Assembly (NCBI GenBank): GCA_014843695.1
Contig: CM026390.1
Coordinates: forward strand, 10,611,890-10,675,889
DNA length: 64,000 bases
Direction: 5' to 3'
DNA from: Archivesica marissinica
Lineage: Eukaryota > Mollusca > Bivalvia > Venerida > Vesicomyidae
Under the pieces are notes generated by a model. That model saw only the letters and a program-made list of their open reading frames with translations, was not told the DNA's origin and did not search any database. The position numbers and the translations under genes were made by a program. Below are positions 38,101 to 42,484 of this stretch, in pieces (the first letter of the stretch is position 1; the number at the start of each line of letters is the position of its first letter).

Positions 38101-40180
38101 GACTTGTACCTATACTTCGATATTGACGTGTACCTATACTTCGATATTGACGTGTACCTATACTTAGATATTGACGTGTACCTATGCTTCGATACTGACT
38201 TGTACCTATACTTCGATATTGACTTGTGTACCTATACATCTATATTGATTTGTATCTATGCTTCAATATTGACTTGTACCTATACTTCGATATTGACGTG
38301 TACCTATACCTCGATATTGATTTGTACCTATACTTCGATATTGATTTGTAACTATACTTCGATATTGATTTGTATCTATGCTTCAATATTGACTTGTACC
38401 TATACATCGATATTGACGTGTACCTATACTTCGATATTGACTTTTACCTATACTTCGATATTGACTTGTACCTATACTTCAATATTGACTTGTACCTATA
38501 CTTCGATATTGACGTGTACCTATACCTCGATATTGATTTGTACCTATTCTTTGATATTGACTTGTACCTATACTTCCATAATGACTTGTACCTATACTTC
38601 GATATTGACTTGTACCTATACATCGATATTGACGTCTACCTATACTTCGTTATTGACTTGTACCTATACTTCGATATTGAAATGTACCTATACTTCGATA
38701 TTGACTTTCACCTATACTTCGATATTGAAATAATCGTATACCTCGATATTGACTTGTACCTATACCTCGATATTGAAATGTACCTATACTTCGTCGATAT
38801 TGACTTACACCTATACCTCGATATTGAAATATACCCATACATCGATATTGACTTGTACCTATACTTCGATATTGAAATGTACCTATACTTCGATATTGAC
38901 TTGTACCTATACTTCGATATTGAAATGTACCTATACTTCGATATTGACTTGTACCTATACTTCGATATTGAAATGTACCTATACTTCGATACTGACTTGT
39001 ACCTTAACTTCGATATTTACTTGTACCTATGCTTCGATATTGACTTGTGTACCTATGTTTCGATATTGACTTGTACCTATACTTCGATATTGACATGTAC
39101 ATATACTTACTGACTTGTACCTATACTTCGATATTGACGTGTGTACCTATACTTCGATATTGACGTGTGTACCTATACTTCGATATTGACTTGTACCTAT
39201 ACTTCGATATTGACGTGTGTACCTATACTTCGATATTGACTTGTATCTATACTTCGATATTGACTTGTACCTATAGTTCGATATTGACTTGTACCTATAC
39301 TTCGATATTGACTTGTACCTATACTTCGATATTGACTTGTACCTTTGCTTCGATATTGACGTATACCTATACTTCGATATTGACTTGTACCTTTGCTTCG
39401 ACATTGACGTATACCTATACTTCGATATTGACTTGTACATATACTTACTGACTTATACCTATACTTCGATATTGACTTGTACCTATACTTGTGTTATTTT
39501 AAATAATTTAATTTTCAGGAATTCACAGTTCTGACGTCAAGGCATGTTTGAGAAATAGGAGTGTTTATTTATTAGGTGATTCAACTACTCGACATTGGTA
39601 TGAAAATATCATGCAACGTTTTAATTGCACGCAATATACAGAAAAATGGACACATTTAAAATGGAAAAAGGCGGCCGATTGTAAAAATGTGCTCAACAAT
39701 TTTACAGTTATTATGGCTACCCATAGCCAGCCCTTTTATGTTGGCAGTCAGTGGGGGGAAGTAAACCACACATTGGTGTCGATACCACAACGACTGCAAA
39801 CAATAAAGTGGAATGAAGATGCACTTGTAGTAATTCATCTGTTTCTTCATATGATAACATTTCATCATACTGTGTTCAAGCAGAAGATTCAGAGAATTCG
39901 AGACAGTGTTGAGCGGTTACTACGTCGAAACGGAAAAGTCAGAGTTATGATCAAAATGCCTCACACGTTTACGAGCATATATGTACAAGGCTTAATTAAT
40001 GACTTTTACGGCAACATTTTCACCCGCATTATATTTGAGACGTTACAGGGATTGCACGACAAAGTAGTGTTCTTGGATAACAAAGACATTACACTTGCGG
40101 TTCATTCCAAGGATTCGCACCCGGACGAGTCTATTGTGACAGCTATGGTAAATCAAATGTTTAGTTTTGGGTGTAAATAG
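782..40180 (+). CDS. NXPE-family protein, six-exon gene: join(782-885, 7378-7568, 10434-10711, 13236-13501, 24856-25031, 39519-40180)
   Basis: The joined coding length is 1677 nt, giving 558 codons plus TAG, close to vertebrate NXPE proteins (about 540-560 residues). Exit phases 2, 1, 0, 2, 1 all match, and every splice site is GT/AG. Predicted order: short cytosolic tail, one type II membrane anchor (about residues 3-18), stalk, Ig/filamin-like beta domain (about 95-190), Cys-rich linker (about 195-330) and the C-terminal NXPE domain (about 340-558). The last is related to SGNH/PC-esterase folds, with a GDST block at residues 358-361 (Ser360) and DSHP at 537-540 (His539). NXPE proteins are Golgi/secretory type II proteins; human NXPE1 has been linked to sialic-acid O-acetylation on mucins. 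An acyltransferase or esterase role here is inference. No canonical AATAAA was seen close after the stop. Bivalves typically carry many NXPE paralogues, so no specific symbol is given. Confidence 0.88.
1090..1245 (+). mobile_element. L1-type LINE ORF2 remnant (C-terminal of RT)
   Basis: The frame at 1101-1172 reads HTYLWEGRPDKIKSLRDNYRRLL. A +1-shifted frame continues with KGGLNIIDFD. The 'FlW.gkpdKIkr..l...y..GGLkmiDi' block is the conserved region after the RT domain in L1-clade LINEs. A frameshift near 1165-1175 separates the halves and later stops follow, so this is a dead fragment in NXPE intron 1. Confidence 0.65.
1604..1700 (-). mobile_element. Probable LINE 3' terminus with GAATT-type tail
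   Basis: Read on the - strand the sequence runs GCCAAATAAAATATTTTG followed by repeated TGAAT units, a common form of the 3' end of bivalve CR1-like LINEs. No coding part is attached. The call is made from sequence style only. Confidence 0.4.
1826..2196. repeat. Compound microsatellite (ACAT)n-(ACGC)n-(GCGCAC)n
   Basis: About 16 ACAT units (to about 1893) pass into about 45 ACGC units (about 1902-2105) with a handful of interruptions (for example CAGCAGCC, ACCACC, GCCAC, GCCCAC). A CG/CACACG tract follows to 2172, then a TATA run. Nearly the whole tract alternates purine and pyrimidine. Open frames spanning it on both strands are low-complexity artefacts. Confidence 0.97.
2200..3360. other. 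Intron 1 sequence, nothing recognised
   Basis: AT-rich. Short open frames at 2690-2878, 3117-3362 and 3127-3318 show no family motif and overlap each other in different frames. The last 80 bp (about 3360-3440) may be the 3' UTR of the LINE remnant that follows on the - strand. Confidence 0.4.
3440..4500 (-). mobile_element. Non-LTR retrotransposon ORF2 remnant, C-terminal half
   Basis: On the - strand three consecutive segments in shifted frames read as the C-terminal part of a Jockey/CR1-like LINE protein. About 4500-4436 gives VGYNSKYRKTVVMLYKQG, the post-catalytic 'G...n..KT.vm.f..' block. 4181-3930 gives APDIERVYMKVMKQL and NAAVYGELGRIPLILHRK. 3924-3445 gives ALTRFRCSAHKVLIEEGRHR, ENRICTKYNM and TEYHFLLVCPIY, the Cys/His C-terminal motif. 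The endonuclease and the catalytic RT palm are missing, and the copy is broken by frameshifts near 3927 and between 4182 and 4430. It is 5'-truncated. Confidence 0.78.
4556..4640 (+). mobile_element. tRNA-like SINE head (degenerate)
   Basis: The sequence has a box A-like TGGTGTAGTGGAT and, about 40 bp on, a box B-like GGATCGAATCC, with spacing of a tRNA-derived pol III promoter. The cloverleaf is degenerate and there is no clear body, so this is a decayed SINE rather than a tRNA gene. Confidence 0.5.
4743..4976 (+). CDS. Small unrecognised ORF with acidic C-terminus (doubtful)
   Basis: 77 codons from ATG to TGA. The middle is charged (NETKREAEERFRK) and the end strongly acidic (EVSDEEGTDTASEQDYYSDTD). 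Low-complexity acidic N-termini occur in some DNA transposases, but no conserved motif is present. It lies inside NXPE intron 1 between two SINE heads. It may be a transposon remnant or chance. Confidence 0.15.
   Translation: MCHIRLHIESSNIVSINMNKVHSCNENETKREAEERFRKTDIAVEQAREWFIIEVSDEEGTDTASEQDYYSDTDSAF
5083..5160 (-). mobile_element. tRNA-like SINE head, minus strand
   Basis: Read on the - strand the sequence is CGTGGTCTAGTGGATAG (box A-like), an AT-rich middle, then GGTTCGAACC (box B-like). Spacing fits a tRNA-derived promoter. The anticodon arm is degenerate, so this is a SINE fragment rather than a functional tRNA. Confidence 0.5.
5340..6345 (-). mobile_element. Internally deleted PIF/Harbinger-like element
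   Basis: About 1 kb rich in TCGTG/CACGA motifs on both sides of a truncated HARBI1-like coding fragment (5598-5935). The flanks are compositionally distinct from neighbouring intron sequence (GATCGTG-type words at 5400-5580 and 6080-6310). I could not identify convincing terminal inverted repeats or a TWA target duplication, so the boundaries are approximate. The arrangement fits a deletion derivative that lost the DDE catalytic part. Confidence 0.5.
5598..5935 (-). pseudogene. HARBI1-like transposase, N-terminal fragment
   Basis: On the - strand one frame reads an Arg-rich stretch, then CWVRPWLSVNRRH, an in-frame TAA (5835-5837), then LGQYSKLLNRELRCED, YVNYLRMPPDLFDEILERI and SGLKLALTLRYI. 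The Arg-rich tract plus WVRPW plus 'y..fLRM.p..FdeLl.ri.p.i' plus 'lp.g.kLa.TLRyLa' is the N-terminal signature of HARBI1/PIF transposases. After 'TLRYIQVHQDPL' the frame degenerates and stops. The DDE nuclease domain, normally about 200 residues more, is absent. The stop probably arose from a Gln codon (CAA to TAA). Non-functional. Confidence 0.72.
6385..6720 (+). mobile_element. L1-type LINE ORF2 C-terminal fragment
   Basis: The frame gives TKLRTFQIKFLHRVIPTNKV, then NCNLCDLCSMNTESIEH and, after a frameshift, HLFWECLPIQTCWKDV. This is the C-terminal Cys/His motif of L1-type ORF2 ('tFqfKiLhriipTN..L...g......C.fC......Ehlfw.C..v..fW'). The shift comes from a 7-bp tandem duplication (ATAGAGC) near 6546-6560. 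An untranslatable 3' part may extend to about 6990. Confidence 0.72.
7378..7568 (+). CDS. NXPE exon 2: stalk region
   Basis: The acceptor GCTTCAG ends at 7377. The donor is CTTGTAG|GTGGGTAC at 7568/7569. One base completes the exon 1 codon, then 63 codons follow without a stop, then one base (phase 1). The peptide includes NSTIPHECFGDELR and ADPAKSTLELV; the latter runs into the Ig-like domain of exon 3, as NXPE proteins do ('..st..l.g.y.vGD..'). The alternative donor at 7564 would break the phase. The end of this exon resembles the 54-bp minisatellite that follows it (see findings). Confidence 0.8.
7545..7800 (+). repeat. 54-bp minisatellite, short array overlapping the exon 2 end
   Basis: About 3.6 diverged intronic units (from about 7605) share AAATCATCAGTGG...ATCGTA.GTGGGTATT..AAGCTAGTCA. 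The exon 2/intron 2 boundary (7545-7575) aligns without gaps at 24 of 31 positions with 7654-7684, an offset of 109 bp or about two units, so it looks like the first unit. Confidence 0.8.
8018..8245 (+). mobile_element. tRNA-derived SINE, family A (Leu-like head)
   Basis: The head reads GTCGTGATAGCGCAGTGGA (box A) and GGAGTTCGAGCCCC (box B). The anticodon arm TTCGC-TTCAGGT-GCGAA is a perfect stem with anticodon CAG, so the ancestor was probably tRNA-Leu. The body contains CTTAGGCAAGGCATTTAA, similar in style to central domains of V/Meta-type SINEs. The tail is TTTCGCAATCGAGC then AAAATAAAT. Other copies: 25118-25345 (+), 25880-26102 (-), 41785-42015 (+), and a tail fragment near 13565-13622 (-). 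Confidence 0.88.
8288..8640 (+). repeat. 44-bp minisatellite, 8 copies
   Basis: The unit contains GCCCACCTAYCCAGRTTGGG followed by CAGCCAATGGGTG.ATTTTG. Eight head-to-tail copies are over 90% alike by eye; the variable sites are mainly TACC/TATC, GATT/GGTT and GCATT/GAATT. It lies in NXPE intron 2. Confidence 0.95.
8760..9032 (+). mobile_element. tRNA-derived SINE, family C
   Basis: Box A-like GTAGGTAGAGTGGTTACGG and box B CGGGTTCGAGCCCC are separated by an enlarged middle. The body reads CTTACGGAGGTTGGTGCACC and later GCCCGCCGGCGATATAG, ending in an (AAAT)n tail after AACTATAAAT. The head, body and A-rich tail architecture supports a SINE. Only one copy is in this window. Confidence 0.78.
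9252..9955 (+). repeat. 54-bp minisatellite, long array (about 13 copies)
   Basis: Highly uniform units of ATCATCAGTGGACATCGTAT, then GTGGGCATTAGAAGCTAGTC and ATAKATGATACKAA. It is the same family as 7605-7800, more recently homogenised. Both arrays are in NXPE intron 2, separated by SINEs and the 44-bp array. Confidence 0.97.
9960..10430. other. Intron 2 unique sequence
   Basis: AT-rich sequence between the 54-bp array and the exon 3 acceptor. No coding or repeat signal seen. Confidence 0.4.
10434..10711 (+). CDS. NXPE exon 3: Ig/filamin-like domain
   Basis: The acceptor CTTTATAG ends at 10433. The frame reads GIYTIGDIIRISVVIYNAYG, then FGGDQLRATI, GVVLDHMNGSYTIVLEALW and REAIATLYRE. These match the NXPE beta-sandwich signature: 'vGD.l.v.i.a.D..g..k.yGGD...a', 'v.D..nGtY...f.l.W.G' and 'seAi..L.r'. 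Two N-glycosylation sequons (NST, NGS) are present. Phase analysis selects the donor at 10711/10712 (GAACC|GTTTGT), which is weak. Read-through would reach a stop at 10733-10735. Confidence 0.85.
10740..11165. other. Intron 3 unique sequence
   Basis: No gene or repeat recognised. A short inverted repeat, GGGCGAC...GTCGCCC, lies near 10938-10962; it is too short to interpret. Confidence 0.4.
11169..12189 (+). repeat. Mixed 20-bp / 27-bp minisatellite with about 490-bp higher-order repeat
   Basis: The 20-bp unit is TACAAGTTTGGTTCCACAGA. The 27-bp unit inserts ATGTCCT between TTGGT and TCCACAGA. The array is organised as 20-mers (11169-11440), 27-mers (to about 11700), 20-mers (to about 11930) and 27-mers (to 12189). 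Both 27-mer blocks open with one ATGTCC copy followed by a unique GTGTCC variant, 490 bp apart, showing that a whole block was duplicated. It lies in NXPE intron 3. Long ORFs here are artefacts. Confidence 0.97.
12437..12643. mobile_element. piggyBac-like MITE (207 bp, TTAA-flanked)
   Basis: Left end TTAACCCGTAACCTGCC (12437-12453) and right end GGCAAGTTACGGGTTAA (12627-12643) are inverted copies with one mismatch. The outermost TTAA on both sides matches the TTAA target duplication of piggyBac transposons, whose inverted repeats start with CC. The interior is non-coding and contains a second inverted pair around CTGATCAGGCTCTATG and GAGCCTGATCAG. It lies in NXPE intron 3. Confidence 0.78.
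12940..13155 (+). mobile_element. tRNA-derived SINE, family B
   Basis: The head has GATTAGCGCAGTGGTTAGTG (box A) and GGGTTCGATCC (box B). The body has GGTACGGTGGTCGCC and GGATTTTCTCCGGGTAATCC. The tail, TTCGCAATTGTTG then TAAAATAAATAAA, resembles that of family A. It lies just upstream of NXPE exon 4. A minus-strand relative lies at about 41575-41775. Confidence 0.82.
13236..13501 (+). CDS. NXPE exon 4: Cys-rich linker
   Basis: The acceptor ATTTCAG ends at 13235 and the donor is CATCG|GTGAGT at 13501/13502, a near-consensus donor. The frame opens exactly on a codon (phase 0) and leaves two bases. The translation contains several cysteines in the pattern EEVASC, REFCNF, MPWYCGKP, KLACTD and TTCEKL, matching the conserved 'C...eyC.f....g.pWyC.kP....C' region of NXPE proteins. 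The ATG at the exon's first codon is internal methionine 192, not a start. Confidence 0.85.
13565..13622 (-). mobile_element. SINE tail fragment (family A type)
   Basis: Read on the - strand it gives TAAGTTGTAAGAGCTTGTTT then CGCAGTCGAGC and TAAAATA, the family A 3' end. It is 5'-truncated to about 55 bp. Confidence 0.55.
13625..14420. other. Intron 4 unique sequence
   Basis: No gene seen. A short 12-14-bp tandem, CAGTTCACAGTGGCAG-like, lies at about 13925-13965. GC content rises at 14010-14180 without a coding frame. Confidence 0.4.
14424..23087 (+). repeat. 42-bp minisatellite, about 206 copies (8.7 kb) in NXPE intron 4
   Basis: The unit contains ACAGATACATAGACGTGGTA followed by CCAATACTGACAATCATGGT and CT. 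Variation is confined to a few sites (ACGTGG/ACATGG/ACGTAG, ACTGAC/AATGAC, GGTCTA/GGTTTA/GGTATA). Nearly every unit has GGTACC. Because 42 is divisible by 3 and the unit lacks stops in several frames, ORFs of up to 1889 codons appear on both strands; they overlap each other and are artefacts. Superimposed duplications of 7, 8, 34 and 37 units are visible. Confidence 0.98.
23185..23475 (+). mobile_element. tRNA-derived SINE, family D (Thr-like head)
   Basis: The anticodon arm CTGGA-CTGGTAA-TCCAG gives anticodon GGT, and box B is GGTTCGATCCCCC, so the ancestor resembles tRNA-Thr. The body has CACCGTACACGTAAAGAACC and TATCATTGCACTATCCTCC. The end is GGAGGCGTCGCTCATATGGG then AACCGGTAGCGATGA and an AATAAACG/CA-rich tail. 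Other copies: 24085-24370 (+), 41035-41330 (-), 42145-42300 (+, 5'-truncated). Confidence 0.87.
23480..24080. other. Intron 4 sequence between two SINEs
   Basis: AT-rich; no gene or known repeat recognised. Confidence 0.4.
24085..24370 (+). mobile_element. SINE family D, second intron 4 copy
   Basis: Same head (TAACACACTGGACTGGTAAT then CCAGGGATCGC and GTTCGATCCCCCG) and same 3' end (AGGAGGCGTCGCTCATATGG then AACCGGTATCGACGATAAAT). About 90% like the copy at 23185-23475 by eye. Confidence 0.87.
24375..24855. other. Intron 4 sequence before exon 5
   Basis: No feature recognised apart from the exon 5 acceptor at 24855. The ORF at 24511-24702 has no family motif. Confidence 0.4.
24856..25031 (+). 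CDS. NXPE exon 5: linker preceding catalytic-like domain
   Basis: The acceptor TTGTTCCAG ends at 24855. The donor is TGTAGAG|GTATAA at 25031/25032. One base completes the split codon CGG from exon 4 and the exon leaves one base (phase 1). The translation includes FPKRLRIKV, RIPEPSMPC and NSTGYFFNGQWHLRHC. The 'sGy...g.W.p..C' motif is the NXPE segment just before the C-terminal domain. It lies about 11.4 kb from exon 4, which explains why a short-intron gene model would miss it. Confidence 0.82.
25118..25345 (+). mobile_element. SINE family A copy in intron 5
   Basis: Head GTCGTGATAGCGCAGTGGAT, with box B changed to GGAGTTCGAGCCCCACTGG. The body CTTAGGCAAGGCATTTAAC and the tail AATCGAGCTAAAATAAA are intact. 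Nearly identical to 8018-8245, so relatively young. Confidence 0.88.
25350..25875. other. Intron 5 unique sequence
   Basis: AT-rich; no gene or repeat recognised. Confidence 0.4.
25880..26102 (-). mobile_element. SINE family A copy, minus strand
   Basis: Box B appears as GGGGTTCGAACTCC and the tail as TTTAGCTCGATTACGAAACA on the + strand. About 80-85% like the other copies, hence older. Its head end lies about 27 bp from the first unit of the 24-bp minisatellite. Confidence 0.82.
26129..39493 (+). repeat. 24-bp minisatellite, about 555 copies (13.4 kb) in NXPE intron 5
   Basis: The unit is TACCTATACTTCGATATTGA followed by CTTG or CGTG. Variant units of 26 bp carry a GTGTGTACC insertion. Organisation differs along the array. 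26251-26890 has a 240-bp higher-order repeat made of 72+96+72-bp spacings of GATATAGACTTGTATC. 26900-27960 is nearly pure 24-mers. After about 28 kb, variant-rich blocks recur, with large duplications at offsets of 336, 2082 and 2618 bp. Long ORFs in several frames are artefacts of the 8-codon unit. The array ends about 25 bp before exon 6. Confidence 0.98.
39519..40180 (+). CDS. NXPE exon 6: C-terminal SGNH/PC-esterase-like NXPE domain
   Basis: The acceptor AATTTTCAG ends at 39518. GA completes the phase-1 glycine codon, giving G-I-H-S-S-D-V-K-A-C-L, then RSVYLLGDSTTRHWYE. GDST is the NXPE/PC-esterase nucleophile block (Ser360). Further conserved features are NFTVIMATHSQPF, ALVVIHLFLHM, RVMIKMPHTF and the terminal FLDNKDITLAVHSKDSHPDE with His539. 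The exon ends with TAG at 40178-40180. All 220 codons are intact, with no frameshift, which argues for a functional gene. The acceptor sits only about 25 bp after the end of the 24-bp minisatellite filling intron 5. Confidence 0.92.
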
Positions 40181-40775
40181 AGGATCTATTTTGTTTCAAT
40201 GTATGATCGAATTATGTTTCACCAAATGGAAGCATTATTATCACGTGTAGCGCTAGCTCTCCCTCCCCTCTCCTATCCACTCCTCTCTATCTCTATCTCT
40301 CTCTCTATGTTCATGGGTGAAATAGAATTTGATCATTCACTTAAACAACGTTTATTTTTATTGTAGGCTGTTTAAGGTTTTTATGATAGAAAACGTTGAA
40401 ATTGTGCACTAAATGACGCTACAACGTCGCGTTTAGATGATCATAAATGAAGTCACGCATTTAGTCCGAATGTTCGCGTTTATAATATTTCAACTTGCAG
40501 TGGCTATGTACCACACGTGCAACGCGGTGCTTTCAACCAGTGCAATAACACATTTTATTTCACTGGTAAATTTCTATTTAAGGAATGAATCGATGGTTAA
40601 AAGTTTACATCGAGGTATAAACTACATTTGGTGTGTGGTTAAAGTGTGTGAAGGCCAAATATAACGTTGTTATAGTTCAAAGTGTGTATAGTCAAGGGGG
40701 AGACCACTGCTTGTCCGGTAAAAATGCCGCAAAGATATTTCATAAACTAAGACATATATTTGTTTATGTCAGTTT
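40181..40775. other. NXPE 3' flank / probable 3' UTR
   Basis: Follows the NXPE stop. It holds a CT-rich stretch (CTCCCTCCCCTCTCC...CTCTATCTCTCTCTCT) at about 40259-40308. No canonical AATAAA was found, so the transcript end is unknown. The small ORF at 40437-40664 has no recognisable motif. Confidence 0.4.
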
Positions 40776-40780
40776 ATAGG

Positions 40781-40858
40781 TCTGGTACTAAATGTCTGGT
40801 ACTAAATGTCTGGTACTAAGGTACTAAATGTCTGGTACTAAATGTCTGGTACTAAATG
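40781..40858 (+). repeat. 14-bp tandem repeat
   Basis: TCTGGTACTAAATG is repeated five times, with one 8-bp partial unit (GGTACTAA) in the middle. Confidence 0.9.
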
Positions 40859-41034
40859 TTCCCTGCTGATGGGTGGAAAAGCTTATCTAAATTTAGCAGA
40901 GCTATAGCATACCTGTTAAAATCCTTTGCATCAGGCTTAAAGTGTCATTGAGAGCCAGTGGTGCTACCACTGCAGTAAATACTAAGGCATTTTAGATGTG
41001 TGAAACGGCATCGTCATTGGAGAAGTGATTTAGT

Positions 41035-41330
41035 CAAAGGTGTGTGTTTTACGTTTATTTATTATCGCTACCGGTTGCCCATATGAGTGACGCCTCCTGA
41101 AGAGATTAGTCATTTTAGCTTTTGAGGGATAGTGCAATGATATAGATAGAGACCCGTTCCCACGTCTCATATGGTTCTTTTGCGTACACGGTGTAAAGCA
41201 TCGACACGAGACATCGGTTTAAAAGTTCCATCTGAAAGACTGTTCATTTTATTAGGGTCAGTCGGGGGATCGAACCTTGGATTACCAATCCAATGTGTTA
41301 ACCACTAGACTACAAATCCGCCTGCTAGCC
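41035..41330 (-). mobile_element. SINE family D copy, minus strand
   Basis: On the + strand the reversed 3' end GTTTATTTATTATCGCTACC then GGTTGCCCATATGAG comes first, and the reversed head GGGGGATCGAACC...ACCAATCCAATGTG comes last. Diverged from the intron 4 copies. Confidence 0.85.
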
Positions 41331-41472
41331 AAAGGTGGTTACATAGATGATATATACATTGTTTATGATTAACACTACATTTATAAGATGTCATTGGTGT
41401 GGAGAGAAATTCGAATTTCGACTACTAACATTTGTATTTGTTCTATCGCAAGTCTTGCCCATTGCAAACAGA

Positions 41473-41532
41473 GTTAGTATGCAATAGTATGTGTTAGTAT
41501 ACAATAGTATGTGTTAGTATACAATAGTATGT
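41473..41532 (+). repeat. 20-bp tandem repeat, three copies
   Basis: GTTAGTATACAATAGTATGT three times, with one mismatch in the first copy. Confidence 0.9.
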
Positions 41533-41567
41533 GGTTCCGTTAAGACTTTCAAGTTCTGTGCGTTACG

Positions 41568-41775
41568 TTTGTTATTTTGCAATGATTGCGAAACAAGCTT
41601 AACAACTTTTATTAATCACTCTCGTTCAGTGAGCATGTGGTTATTCGTGCGGAGGAAACCTGGAAACCCATTTGCCCGACCACCGTATCATCTCACATAC
41701 TTCTAGATCCTAGAATCGAACCATTGTTGCGTTGGTGAGAAGCGAGTGTGCTAACCACTGCGCTAATCGAACAGT
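41568..41775 (-). mobile_element. SINE family B copy with family A-type tail, minus strand
   Basis: The head, reversed on the + strand (GAATCGAACCATTGTTGCG...CACTGCGCTAATCG), is family B. The other end (GATTGCGAAACAAGCTTAAC then TTTTATTAATCACTCTC) matches the family A 3' end better than the B copy at 12940-13155. Either a chimeric SINE or a sub-family sharing the same LINE-derived tail. Confidence 0.7.
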
Positions 41776-41784
41776 TGCTAAATT

Positions 41785-42015
41785 GTGGAGGTCGTTATAG
41801 CGCAGTTGTGGCGCGTTCGCTTCAGGTGCGAAAGGCCTGAAGTTCTCGCCCATCTGTAGCCGTTACGAGTGTGCCCTTAGGCAAGGCATTTAAATTCCAC
41901 ATTGCCTCTCATCTCTGCCTAATGGCGATGAAGTCCATCAGGAATGAGGTCTCGAGTGATTAATATAAGTTGTAGGACCTTGTTTCTCAATTGAACTAAA
42001 ATAAATGTGTATACA
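41785..42015 (+). mobile_element. SINE family A copy, diverged
   Basis: Head GTCGTTATAGCGCAGTTGTG; box B degraded to GAAGTTCTCGCCC; body CTTAGGCAAGGCATTTAAAT; tail AACTAAAATAAATGTG. The weak box B suggests it is transcriptionally dead. Confidence 0.82.
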
Positions 42016-42144
42016 TTACAAAAGCAAAATTGTTACCCACACCTATTTTGAATAAAATGGGAATCAAGCTTAACTTCAGTGACACAGATTATATATTTGA
42101 ATATCTTATTCAATTTACAAATTGTTATATTAAAACGTGAATTA

Positions 42145-42300
42145 CTCGTGCACGTTAAAGAACCAGAGGAGACTCTGGAATGGGTCTCTGTCTGTATCAT
42201 TTCACTATCATCCAAAAATCTATATGACTAATCTCTTCAGGAGGCGTCGCTCATATTGGCAACCGGTAGCGACGATAAATAAACGTAAAACACACTCGGT
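42145..42300 (+). mobile_element. SINE family D, 5'-truncated copy
   Basis: Starts inside the body at CGTGCACGTTAAAGAACCAG and runs to the normal 3' end GGAGGCGTCGCTCATATTGG then AACCGGTAGCGACGATAAAT. The tRNA-like head is missing. Confidence 0.8.
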
Positions 42301-42484
42301 ATCGCTAATATGTTACAAGTCTAAACTAGGTACAACTGGCGAGAACAGTTACAAGACTGATATTAGGCTGCACACAAGTCATCTGTTATGTCCAACGCTA
42401 TTTTTGGTAACTTTCATCGCCAGCTGTTCCCACAGAGCCATCAAGGAAGTGACATTTTTAACACACAAAAATAAACAACAGAGA

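Noticed and set aside
26141..39534. Many LYLYFDID / CTYTSILT / YRYKSISK repeat ORFs
   Set aside because: Same cause: an 8-codon (24-bp) unit. Overlapping frames on both strands; all lie within NXPE intron 5.
8018..42015. tRNA genes at the box A/box B pairs
   Set aside because: Acceptor stems do not pair, and most are followed by conserved non-tRNA bodies and A-rich tails, with several copies of each: these are SINEs.
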